From contig JABYQR010000450.1 in assembly GCA_022592445.1 (NCBI GenBank), forward strand, positions 1-32,616: a DNA stretch of 32,616 nucleotides. Reading direction: 5' to 3'. Shown one piece after another: positions 10,534-19,251 of the stretch. The number at the start of each line of letters is the position of its first letter. Positions within the stretch are counted from its first letter, which is position 1. Source of the DNA: Cytidiella melzeri. Lineage: Eukaryota > Basidiomycota > Agaricomycetes > Polyporales > Irpicaceae. Made by a program: the position numbers and the translations under genes. A model generated the notes under the pieces. The model saw only the letters and a program-made list of their open reading frames with translations. It was not told the DNA's origin and searched no databases.

Positions 10534-12600
10534 CTACTCCTCCTCATTGTCTGATGCGTCACAGCAAGTCCACAAAGCATCATTGTAGCACTTATTTGGG
10601 ACTCGCGCCCTCTTTTCTCTCTCGGCTTGCTGTTCCGTTTCATCCATGTTCTGTCCGACATGCACAGGAGGCTGATACTCGTCGTCCGATCCCTCTCCAT
10701 CTGCATCGGACATCTCGTCAAGTGCCCCACTGTCAGTCTCCGGCGCAGTGGTTTGAGCAATGATGGTCTTCACGCTAAGACTCATGTCATCACCTTCGCT
10801 GAGGTTCCAGGCATCATTGTTGTCTTTGGCAGTCTTCAGAGCTTCACCAGGTACCTCGTGCTCGCTTTTCCCGCTAGTAATCTCTGTATAGAAGTCGGGA
10901 TTGTCACGAACAAGCGCATTGCTTCACGAGCCACCTCGCTATCTAGGCTTGCGTGCGAGAAGTTGAATGGTGTGTTCGGCACGCGACACATTTCCCATGC
11001 CTATGTACACAGTGGTAAGTGATGTAAACAGAATATTACGCAAGGGTTAGAGCACTCACCCTTTTTACAAGAGTGACATTGTTGATGGCGTTATACCTGT
11101 TCACCAGCCACTCAACGGAGCGGTCACGCAGTGTGCCTATCCACGTGTCAAACGTAATCTTGCTAGCAGACGCTCCAAGATTCAACTGCTGCAAGGTTTC
11201 TTGTATAACATGATGGTGAGCACTTTGCCGGATGGCGTGCTTCAGTGGACGCTGGATGCCGACATCAGTTGGCTGCCAGAGCCCCGTGCAGCCACCAGGA
11301 ATATAGTTGAGTGTTATCCATGGATACGTGGTTCGTAGCCACAAGCGGAATTCCAGAGAGCGATGAACTGACCAGACATCAATAATCTACAAGCAGCGCT
11401 GGTTTGGGAGGTGGAGACGAGCTTTGTGCTTTTCAAAGTACGGAACAACAATGTGTGTGACGTAGTTTTGCATTGTCGCCTGCGTTGACCAGTACGTCGA
11501 TTTTTTGGATACCTCAAAGTGAATTTCAGCTGTCTTTGCTGCTTCCCAGAACGGTGCTAACACTGGATCGGCGGATTTCTTCGGCAGAGACTGTCGCTCG
11601 TTCGACCCTTGATAGATAGCTTGGAATGGAAGGACGTCTCCGCTCTGAGAGATGCCAACTACAAGTGTAAAGGCTTGTTTCTCCTCTTTACCTGCTGTAG
11701 CTACCTGTTTTACTCCTTTCTTCTCCCAGGTCTTTGAGGTATCGTGACTGTAAATGCACTGAGTTCGGTCCGTGTTCACAACAAAGAACGCCTGGATCTT
11801 TCCGTCACGGACTGCGGCACTCGCTCGAAGAAAAGACTTCTTCAATAGAACATCCACGTTCTCGGGAACCTTCTGGCCAGCGCGTGTTGACTTCCGTAAG
11901 GAACAGTCCATTGTCCTCCTCAAGAACATGCGAACAAATGATTCAGAACATTTGAAACATTGTGTGTCCTCCCCTTTCTTCTTGAAAACCTCCGGAGCGT
12001 GCATAGTGATATAGCTGATCATGATAGCCCAAACAGTCGGAACATTGACAGTTGTTGTTGCTTTCGGTATCTCCTCAAGCACATTGATGATCAGCTTTGT
12101 CATGTTCGGATACGCATGCTGATAGCAATTAGTCAGTAAGTTCTATCCTGTAGAGTGAGCTCAACTTACGAGAATTCCAACACGCGTCACCTCACCGCCC
12201 GCTCTGTGCTTCCTTTTCAATTGCTTCTGTACCCAGTCCTTCCACACCAGGCGGTTGGTAACATTGGTATTCCGCCACTCTGAGAAACGATGTAGATCAA
12301 GGTGCTCATACATAGGATTTATGCTCCGAAGCTTCTGGACAATTTCTTTCGGCTTCCAAGGTAACCAACAGACTTCGCAGTAGCTTTGATCTGACTGAAT
12401 AGAAGCGGATTCAGCCAGTGCACGCGGCTAGTCTTTGTATGACTCTCAGGCTCATTCTCAGGCTTCTTCTTGCGTCCTCTGGTCTCCGTTTTTCCAGCGT
12501 CAAGCACCTCTTTCAATTGACGAAACGGCCTTGACTCTTCAGCAAGATCTCGACGAGAAACTGACTGAGAAACGTCGTCATGCAGCTGCAGCTTGCAAAT
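10534..12600 (-). pseudogene. DDE_1 (pogo/Tigger-type) transposase region
   Basis: Catalytic part of the element's gene, cutting and joining transposon ends in the nucleus. N-terminal part has a basic run (RGRKKKPENE) and SRVHWLNPLLFSQI, then a helix-turn-helix-like region with PWKPKEIVQKL. Catalytic triad candidates are Asp in FVVNTDRTQ (near 11770), Asp in IIDVWSVHRS (near 11380) and Asp in WQPTDVGIQRPLK (near 11270), giving DDD as in many DDE_1 proteins. Introns: 12169-12119 and 11059-11001, both GT-AG and phase 0. Lesions: a one-base frameshift near 12361 (just before PWKPKE), TAG at 11387-11389 immediately before the second catalytic Asp, and a second frameshift near 10910-10925. The C-terminus is acidic (MSDADGEGSDDE) and ends at TAG 10534. 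The reading enters from 12659 through a canonical 58-nt intron, so I think it is the C-terminal half of the Ulp1 protein. Confidence 0.75.
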
Positions 12601-12767
12601 CTATACAACAATCTATTGTGAGTACACCAGATTTTACCATTCAATAGCAGACTCTCACCTTCATATTGTCTCCTGATGTCCAAGTGACATCGTCTTCTTC
12701 ATCAGAGTCTTCTGCCGCCTGCTGATGTTTCCGCGCTCGTTCTCTTGCCTTACAGATCCTGTTTCCT

Positions 12768-12798
<31 letters not shown>

Positions 12799-13309
12799 TT
12801 CTCGTATTCTCCTCACGCTGTGCTATCTCAGCCCGTCTCTTGTCTTTGGCAATTCACTCCAGGCGACTAGCTTCCTGTGACTCCTCCCGTGTAATTGGCT
12901 TAAACCGCACAAAAGCAGGATGTATTGGCCGAGTCGCAATTTTCTTTGGTTTTGGTTCAAGTTCACGTAGGACTGGAGATGAAGGAGGTGTTTTGGTAGC
13001 GCGATGCAATTGCTTCCTCGGCAGTTTGTTGTCCTCGTGTGCTAAGTCAACACTATCCTGGTTCATAGATGATTGCTGATGTGACTCGGATAGCACAGGA
13101 CGTGCAGGTTCAAGAGCCAGCACTTTTGTACTCGAGTTGTGACTTAACTGTAAAGTATTGCCAGTATCCGGAGAACTTTCCAAGCTGTGCTGCTCATCTA
13201 AGATTTGCGAGCTGCCTGCGCTTGGTACTGGGAATTCGAAACTGAATGCTGCATTCATAGAAAGGCTGGCAAAACTTGAAGTTAGAAGATCTGCATCAGC
13301 GTCGGAGAG
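12601..13309 (-). pseudogene. Linker exon joining Ulp1 and DDE_1 domains, with arginine-glutamate repeat
   Basis: Exon 13309-12659 is bounded by GT-AG introns 13364-13310 (55 nt) and 12658-12601 (58 nt), both phase 0, so it keeps frame with the protease before it and the transposase after it. It encodes a Ser/Pro-rich stretch, then a charged segment with an Arg-Glu repeat predicted to be coiled-coil or helical, made by a CT microsatellite at about 12768-12793, and an acidic end (AAEDSDEEDDVTW). TGA at 12854-12856 interrupts it between SRLE and IAKDKRR, where the frame reads on. No enzymatic domain. Confidence 0.6.
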
Positions 13310-13364
13310 CTAGGATATGATTGTAAGTCTTTCTCTCGGATAGATCTGCAGTTACTCTGCTTAC

Positions 13365-14012
13365 CGCATCAAAATGAATCTAGCAGATATCATTGAACGC
13401 GGAAATGCGCTCAATTGCAAGCGACGTTTGTGTTGTTTCGACCAGATCAACGTGGGGGATGTAGTGATGGGCGAGCGCGTTTACCGCTAACATTCCACAA
13501 GAATGTCCATCGTAAGTCGGCTGCAACGCTATTGGCAAGAGACGGATCCACTGATCAATAGGCACATTCTGGCCCCTGTCAAGTCCTTTGTCAATCAACC
13601 TCGCAATCCACCATAACATGGCTCGTCGAAGATCTTTCGGCATCTGCCCACCCATAGAGTCCCCATAGCCAAGATACCTGTCGCTCGCATTGAGCACAAC
13701 AACGGTGTAATGGTTGTTGTGTACGTACGCGGTTCCTCCTACGCTTGTGCAATGTCCGCTCACAAGGTCAAATTTGAGCAGCCGTATTGCCTTGTACTTT
13801 TGAAGTAGCTCGACGTTTTCGGCTGTGTTGTTTGATGCTGCAATGATACTCAAGAAGAAGTCTGGTCCGACCAAGGAATGGGAAACTGCCCATCCGAACT
13901 CAGGTATGTTCTCGAGCTGTTGTCTTAGCCGAGCAAGCAGCTGATCAATATGGGACCCAGTCAGAAGCGCATCGGATAGATAGGCAGGCATATAGTCGGA
14001 AGTACTTGTTAA
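13365..14012 (-). pseudogene. Ulp1-like C48 cysteine protease, catalytic part
   Basis: Ulp1/SENP proteases remove SUMO-like modifiers; transposon-borne copies are known in plants and fungi but their role is unclear. Visible here: MPAYLSDALLTGSHIDQLL at the start (13991), HNNHYTVVVLN with the catalytic His (residue 94 from that Met), LGYGDS with Asp (111), and DGHSCGMLAVNAL with Cys (165). TAG at 13380-13382 ends the frame after AFNDIC, but the same frame continues as IHFDA to a good splice donor at 13364, so I treat it as nonsense. The upstream half lies beyond the Harbinger insertion at 16939-17490; deleting 14013-16941 joins the two halves in frame. Confidence 0.75.
14010..14012. repeat. 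Target-site duplication TAA, left copy
   Basis: TAA directly before the Harbinger end GGGCCTG; matched by TAA at 16939-16941. TWA duplications are the rule for PIF/Harbinger elements. Confidence 0.8.
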
Positions 14013-14039
14013 GGGCCTGATCGGCGGCGCATTATGTAG
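14013..14039 (+). repeat. Left terminal inverted repeat of Harbinger element
   Basis: 27 bp identical to the reverse complement of 16912-16938; starts GGGCCTGATCGG. Confidence 0.9.
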
Positions 14040-14173
14040 ACGGGCGCGTATTAATTGATGTGACTGCTTGGCCCCGAAAAGGAAATAGGATCAGTCCGGC
14101 TGTGACGTCCGCCGCGAGCGGTCGCACCTGCAGTCTTTGCTTCTCCCCTTCATCCTTCCCTTCACAGTTCACT

Positions 14174-15499
14174 ATGGCTCATCTCTCTGATGCTCAGCGT
14201 GAAATTGTGGCTGTAACCATAGCTGCTGCTGCTGCTGCTATGGCTTTGGCTGAAGAACAGCGATATAATCCAGAACCATATCATAACTCTGTTCTGACAG
14301 GGCGTATATGGGTACAAGAGCTGATTCAAGGCCATCCGGAGCGTATGAAAGACTCACTAGGGCTCAGAACTCCTGTATTCATGGAGCTCTGTCAGCAGCT
14401 ATGCACTATCTCAGGTTTGTCTGACTCGAGGAACATTGATTTGGAGGAGAAAGTTGCAATGTTTCTCTATCTTGGTCAGAGGAATAGTGGTCATCGAGAT
14501 GTTGCAGAGCGTTTTCAGCATAGTACGGATACGGTTTCAAGGTGTGTCACAGCACTTATATTCAACAAATCTATACTGACATGAGATAGAACAATCAATG
14601 CTGTTCTTGATGCAGTCACAAATCCAACGTTCATACGATCTGTAATCCGACTTCCGGACGACACAACTCCTATCTCTCCCTTTATACGCAATAATCCAAA
14701 GTTCTACCCATTCTTCAAGCATGCATTAGGTGCTATAGATGGGACTCACATTAATGTGTTTGTACCAGCAGCGCTACGGGCACGGTACAGGGATCGAGAA
14801 GGGAATATCTCTCATAACTTCATCGCCGCATGCACATTTGAGATGATATTCTGTTATCTTCTCCTTGGGTGGGAAGGAAGCGCTGCAGATAGCTTTCTGT
14901 TTGAGCATGCACGGGAATCTTCCTTTGTAGTTCCAGAAGAATGCTACTTCTTGGCGGATGCAGGATTCACTTCTTGCGACATTCTTTTAGTACCGTATCG
15001 TGGAGTTCGTTATCACTTACGGGAGTGGGGAGCTGCCAATCTACGGTCAGTGTTCAGTATTGGTTGGCACTATATTCACTCACTATCATTTAGACCTCAG
15101 AATTATAAAGAGCTATTCAATCTCCGTCACGCACAAGCACGTAACGTGATTGAGCGTATCTTTGGCGTATGCAAGCGACAATTTCCCATCCTTGGACAGG
15201 CCTGCGAGTACGATCTGCCCACACAAGTTCGCATCTGGCTTGCATTTGCCGCAATTTTCAACTTCAATCAGATTCACGATCCCGACACAACATTCAACAA
15301 CTCAGTCGATGAAGATATAGCAAATGAAAACAATGCAGCACGGCAAAGGATGTTTGAGGAGGCAAGGGGTGAAGAAGCAGAGATACAATTAGAGGGACAG
15401 GGAGGAAATAACGAGCGAACACGAGCTGAAGCACGACGGGATGATATTGCAAAGGCAATGTGGGAAAGCTATCAGGAAGAGCTTGCAAGAAGGAATTAG
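14174..15499 (+). CDS. Harbinger-type DDE transposase
   Basis: Nuclease-transposase of the PIF/Harbinger (DDE_4) superfamily; cuts at the element ends and inserts at TWA sites, acting in the nucleus with its Myb/SANT partner. ATG at 14174 (MAHLSDAQREIVAV) follows a pyrimidine-rich leader. Exon 1 is 14174-14541, the 48-nt GT-AG intron is 14542-14589, exon 2 is 14590-15499; together 425 residues, a normal family length. An N-terminal helical region (FLYLGQRNSGHRDVAERF, HSTDTVSR) is the usual helix-turn-helix. Catalytic residues: D173 in GAIDGTHI, D246 in FLADAGF, E311 in NVIERIFGVCKRQF. The tail is highly charged (EEARGEEAEIQLEGQ). No stops or frameshifts; the splice phase (AG|A) is consistent. 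Confidence 0.9.
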
Positions 15500-15620
15500 G
15501 GAATCAATGTAATACTATATGGTATCTGAACAACAGAGAATTACTATGAAAACTATTAGAAGGCAAAGTTCATTAAACGAATGTATGCAGATGAGAAGGA
15601 AAATGTTAAACGAATGGCAC

Positions 15621-16740
15621 CTAGTTACGTTCAAGCTCTTGAAGTTCGCTGTGTAACCAAATAGTACGAGCCTCACGATGTTCCGGAGGGAAACTACTAT
15701 ACTCCTCTGCAAGTTCTGGCTTGTTCCTCCAAATCTTGCGAACAGATGCAATTTGGGCTGGAGTCAATGTTGTCTCCTCGCTGAGAACAGTGGCCCATGC
15801 TCGACGACGACGAGGAGTGCCTGCTACAGACGTCGAAGGAGCTTCGGGCTGGGAGGGGCGTAGAGCCTCAGCGATAGACTTCACAGCATCTGCCATATCA
15901 GTCATGCCATTGCAACGTGAGTTTGGCTTACGCTGGCGGTCAAAGCTGCTACTACGCCAAGCTATCTCATCTGCAGTCTTTGAGCGCTTGGGCTGTACCG
16001 GGGTAGAAGGAGTTGGCTACAACCTTGTTAGTCATAGCACTCAGAGAATCCACAAATAACACACCTGAGTAGCACCTGTAATCTCTTCATCATCACCGTC
16101 ACTCTCTGAAATGTTCCCTGAGCCCAGCTCGCCTCTGTCCTGGCTAATGAAACCTGGCACGTCCGGTGACTGAGGCTGAGACTGAGGTGGACCACCAACA
16201 GCAATAGCATGATTGCCTGTAGCATACGTATCCTCACAAAGAAAGGCGAGGTCGTCAAAGAGTGGAAAGCTATGTGTTCGGTACCACACATGCTTGGGAT
16301 GAGCCTGTGATACATGAGCTGTGGTACTGTACACATCAAGCTCTACACATACCTGCAGATAAGCATCCCAAACATCAGCAGTAGCAGTCAGCTGACATGC
16401 CTCCTCCTTCCACCCAAACCCTGACAGCTGGCGCATCCGAACCAAGTCCTTGTACCGCGCACAAAGCTGTGGTCAGATACTGTGAGCAAAGAACACTGCA
16501 TCTCACAGGTACTACACATACCATAGCCCAGTGGTTCTTACACTGTTTGGCATTGACTCCTATCCGAGCCTTCTCAAGCACAGCAGCAGATGCATATGTC
16601 CAGGACACTGGCTTGAAGCCATTCTCAACTATCCGGCCTTCAACCTTCTCCTTATGAAGGGCTGCAACCAGAGCAGCCTGAGCAGAAGGTTTCCACTCGG
16701 CCCTAGAGGCTGCAGGAACAGTTGGCGAAGCTTTTGGCAT
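15621..16740 (-). CDS. Myb/SANT-like DNA-binding partner of the Harbinger transposase
   Basis: Harbinger elements carry a second gene whose Myb/SANT-like protein binds element ends and helps bring the transposase into the nucleus. Start ATG 16740 (MPKASPTVP). Four exons in phase 0: 16740-16522, 16466-16353, 16304-16065, 16016-15621, separated by GT-AG introns of 55, 48 and 48 nt; 322 residues in total. The trihelix/Myb-like domain covers about residues 12-110 with conserved aromatic positions in WKPSAQAALVAAL, WTYASAAVLEKAR, CKNHWAM and GFGWKEE. The C-terminal half has an acidic patch (ISESDGDDEEITG), a basic PRRRRAWA and a helical end. It is convergent with the transposase gene, stop codons 121 bp apart. 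Confidence 0.85.
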
Positions 16741-16911
16741 AGCAGGAATGAGAAAAGCGCGAGGGAAGTCGTCTGCGGCCTGCCAGCTCACAGCGCGACG
16801 GCGTATGACAGTTAAAATCACATAATGTCACACAATGTCACGCTTGAGCGCCGAGCGCCGTGGGAATAAGTCGCATTATTTCGTTTGGCTGGTAGCTACG
16901 GAATAATGCGA
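16741..16911. other. Promoter-side region of the Myb/SANT gene with subterminal repeats
   Basis: Contains repeated and inverted GAATAATGCG / CGCATTATT motifs (16871-16880, 16901-16910) and CACATAATGTCA / CACAATGTCA (16820-16840) between the start codon and the right inverted repeat. Subterminal repeats of this kind are often bound by the Myb-like protein; that role is inferred. Confidence 0.45.
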
Positions 16912-16938
16912 CTACATAATGCGCCGCCGATCAGGCCC
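16912..16938 (-). repeat. Right terminal inverted repeat of Harbinger element
   Basis: Perfect 27-bp match to 14013-14039 on the opposite strand; followed by the TAA duplication at 16939-16941. Confidence 0.9.
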
Positions 16939-17512
16939 TAAGGAACTTGAGGCCTGTACATCACCCTTCAAGGAGCTGTCCCATGCCAGGTACGTGAGGT
17001 TCTTCCTTAAACGGTCCAATGCCTGATGTCCACAATCAGAACCTGCAGTCCTCTTGTGCGCCCACTCTAATCCTGTCCTCCACACCTGCCAAACTCTCGA
17101 GCTCGATGTGCAGCTTTCCAATATGTGACTGCCCAGAGTGGAAGGTGTTCCGGAATGCCAGGTTGGTCTGACAGGTGAGCCGCAATAATCGACTGAGGAG
17201 CTGCTGAAAACGAGGCCAGCAGCACGCTCTCTAGAGCCTCGACAACGCGTATAGGAGGTAACACAATCTGCATAAGGTCCTCCGGCTTGAAGACTGCATG
17301 GGGGGGATTACTGAGATCCAAGGAGCTGTATGGTATAGCTCTGGCTCGAGCATTGCGCATGGACCAGGAATTATGGTCAACCGCAAAAGGGACCCGATTG
17401 ACAGCGACTTTGCAGGTAGGACAACATGTTGGATGGCCTCGGGGATTTGAAGCGCAATCTCCATTGCAGTAGGCAGCCGCTCGATGTCAGTCAGATCTAC
17501 CTCAGTAGACAT
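16939..17512 (-). pseudogene. N-terminal part of the Ulp1-DDE_1 protein, with Cys-rich cluster
   Basis: Upstream half of the interrupted gene. The best frame begins with a cysteine/histidine cluster (CNGDC, then GHPTCCPTCKVAVN, about 17470-17400) that looks zinc-binding, and goes on through WSMRNARARAIPYSSLDL (near 17360) and QIVLPPIRVVEALESVL to YWKAAHRARE. An apparent one-base frameshift near 17098 switches to VWQVWRTGLEWAHKR and NLTYLAWDSSLKGDV, which runs into the Harbinger end. A second frame opening with ATG at 17512 (MSTEVDLTDIERLP) overlaps the Cys cluster, and the true start is unclear. After removal of the Harbinger element plus one TAA copy, the frame enters the protease half at TSTSDYMPAYL. 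Confidence 0.6.
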
Positions 17513-18097
17513 TGGTGATGGACAGGCAAGGAATTCAGCGGTGAGTGATGTATCCCTCCTGTTTTTTTGTTCCTCTCAGCTCAACCGTCCTGAACTCGGA
17601 ATTCAAGCCCCGCCATGACCGGTGAAAAACATAAGCATGCCAAAGCTGCTTCAATCCAGTTTGGCACCTAATCATACTACCTTTCATGAATGATGTTGTT
17701 TTCTACCTACATAGCAGAGTTTAATACATGTCTATTGTATGCGCATGCAGCTAAGAACGGAAAGTTGACAGCATGGCCACACACTCAGGGCGGCGCTAAA
17801 AAACTTCCTTATCGGGCTGCTCTCTCTCTCTCATTGGTCAATGGCTAAATTGTGAGTATTTCAACCTCAACCTGGTATCGGAAGGTTTTCTAGAGTGCGG
17901 TTAATGACTATTAAGGGATATAAGCAAGTTTCTTAGGTGATCACAAGTGTAAGTTCATGTTTTGAAACCCAGTCTTTACTCAAGCGCTTAGATGGGTCAC
18001 GAGGCGCCTAACATGTTGTTATTTGGAGGCATGTCACAGGTCCCACTGGCAATTTGTTGCTACATTTTAGCAACATGGGGTGTCACGGTCACAACCC
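17513..18097. other. 5' region of the pogo-like element
   Basis: No gene recognised. Contains CT microsatellite (about 17819-17833) and presumably the promoter of the minus-strand Ulp1-DDE_1 gene; no confident TATA box was identified. Confidence 0.4.
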
Positions 18098-18124
18098 ACG
18101 CCCGCTACGGTCGAAATAGTACAG
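18098..18124 (-). repeat. Right terminal inverted repeat of the pogo-like element
   Basis: Reverse complement starts CTGTACTATTTCGACCGTAG; pairs with 10344-10370. TA at 18125-18126 follows. Confidence 0.75.
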
Positions 18125-18126
18125 TA

Positions 18127-18252
18127 TTGCCTACCTCCAATTGTACTCATCCTCTGACAGTTCTACCTGTTTATCTCTTCAGCCATACAAAAACCAAGTC
18201 ATTGTGCACTTTGCACTTAACTGCTCATCCTTGCTGTTCTACTGCTGTATGA
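18127..18252 (+). pseudogene. 3' part of the ORF interrupted by the pogo-like element
   Basis: Continues the frame of 9858-10343 for 41 codons (LPTSNCTHPLTVLPVYLF onwards) to TGA at 18250-18252 if the element and one TA are removed. No known domain; Thr/Leu/Cys-rich end. Weak as a gene. Confidence 0.3.
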
Positions 18253-18369
18253 TCAGACCCTGCTCAACAACATCACATCATGTCAGAGTTATCTACAGTT
18301 ACACTATAAAACATCTACCATCTTTGCACATATGATTTCCACCTTTGGAAATTCTTGGAGCCTTGGGCT

Positions 18370-18897
18370 CTACAGTGCTGTGTAAGCACCCCATACATCT
18401 TCCTTCCCCTCTATCCTCAATAACATCAAGTAGCGGAGTATGGCCCATTTAACTCTGTTTTCATCTGACTCCACTGATAAGTGTGGATGAGCATCAATGT
18501 CTGCAAAAGAAAAGGGGTATTTGGTATTCCAGACATGTAAAGCATCGTTCCAGTTTGTTCTAAACGCATCAGAATTCTTTTGCTTCTCTGTCTTCAGGTG
18601 TGCTTTTACTGTGTCCAGGCTCATACCCTCAATAGCATCTAACCATTTGGTAAGATCACTGTGAAAAGCATTATGCAGACTCAGATAGTTACCTCTGGAA
18701 TTGCCAGCTGCAGATGTTGTATCTGTGGGCAACTCACTTCCATACATTGCCCGGCCCTGTGCCTGCAAGGAGTTGCTGGTGGGAGCTGGATAGAGGGAGA
18801 GTCCTGCACTGCTATATGGAATGGCAGACGTAGACACCGTATGGAATGTGCTGGTAACAACAACAGCAAAACAAACAAAAGAGGTTGAAAACCACAT
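18370..18897 (-). CDS. Small secreted protein, cysteine-free, unknown family
   Basis: 175 residues from ATG 18897 (MWFSTSFVCFAVVV). The first about 25 residues are a good signal peptide: short N-region, hydrophobic core, and small residues before a likely cleavage near VSTSA. The mature part of about 150 residues has no cysteine; it starts Ser/Ala/Pro-rich and then has helical, charged segments (KWLDAIEGMSLDTVKAHLK, RVKWAILRYLMLL). I do not recognise the family. A longer start at 18933 exists in the same frame but lies across a 5'-UTR splice acceptor at 18923, so the ATG at 18897 is preferred. With its TATA box and intron it is the best candidate for a host gene in this window, isolated between two repeat blocks. 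It could be an effector-like or cell-wall protein; that is inference. Confidence 0.65.
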   Translation of the reverse strand: MWFSTSFVCFAVVVTSTFHTVSTSAIPYSSAGLSLYPAPTSNSLQAQGRAMYGSELPTDTTSAAGNSRGNYLSLHNAFHSDLTKWLDAIEGMSLDTVKAHLKTEKQKNSDAFRTNWNDALHVWNTKYPFSFADIDAHPHLSVESDENRVKWAILRYLMLLRIEGKEDVWGAYTAL

Positions 18898-18922
18898 GAT
18901 TTCAAGGGAATAGTGATTTGAA

Positions 18923-19009
18923 CTGGGTCTCAAGAAACAGTCAGACAGCTAGTTGTAAGAGTGATATCAGAAAGCAGTGTAATGCAGACAACTCATATGA
19001 GGTACTTAC
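18923..19009 (-). other. 5'-UTR intron of the secreted-protein gene
   Basis: Donor GTAAGTAC at 19009 and acceptor GACCCAG ending at 18923, 87 nt, leaving a 25-base leader before the ATG at 18897. Supported by splice consensus only. Confidence 0.45.
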
Positions 19010-19078
19010 CAACCAGCTAAAGCAATGATAAGACTAGTGGGGAAATGGAGGCTGGAATATGAGGGTGGTAGCAAAGAG

Positions 19079-19086
19079 CTTTTATA
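19079..19086 (-). promoter_or_regulatory. TATA box of the secreted-protein gene
   Basis: TATAAAAG on the minus strand, 70 bp before the predicted donor of the leader intron and about 190 bp before the ATG. Confidence 0.45.
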
Positions 19087-19251
19087 TGTGTTGTGATCCT
19101 GCTGTGCTGTTGCAACCAACAGTGCATGCAAAATGTGTGAAACAACAGCCTCCACCTCCTGATGCTTCATGACACTGCTATATTGACTAGCATGGTGGCA
19201 TTTTGTTGTTACTCATCTCAAAGCTGGATGTAGATCAGCTCTTTTGTTACA

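Larger units (their letters stand above)
14013..16938 (+). mobile_element. Complete PIF/Harbinger DNA transposon nested in the Ulp1 gene
   Basis: A 2926-bp element with perfect 27-bp inverted ends (14013-14039 and 16912-16938, starting GGGCCTGATCGGCGGCG), TAA duplications, a DDE transposase gene on the plus strand and a convergent Myb/SANT-like gene on the minus strand, the two-gene layout typical of Harbinger. Both genes have intact frames and splice sites, so the insertion is young relative to the element it sits in and could be active. Confidence 0.9.
10344..18124 (-). mobile_element. Pogo/Tigger-like DNA transposon with Ulp1-DDE_1 gene, decayed
   Basis: Inverted ends starting CTGTACTATTTCGACCGTA match at 10344-10370 and 18124-18098 (27 bp, one mismatch) and are flanked by TA on both sides (10342-10343, 18125-18126), the duplication expected for Tc1/mariner/pogo transposons. 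Further inside, TGTTGGTAAAAATGT (near 10435) and the reverse complement of 18061-18075 are also alike, so the ends are longer but degenerate, and the right end is shorter by about 35-40 bp. The cargo is one minus-strand gene with an Ulp1-like protease and a DDE_1 transposase, consistent with the TA duplication. It carries several inactivating lesions and a nested Harbinger element, so it is no longer autonomous. Confidence 0.75.

Noticed and set aside
10336..18132. TGCCT as a 5-bp target duplication of the 7.8-kb element
   Set aside because: TGCCT does flank it (10336-10340, 18128-18132), but the ends would then be unequal (G/A) and the DDE_1 type predicts TA, which fits exactly.
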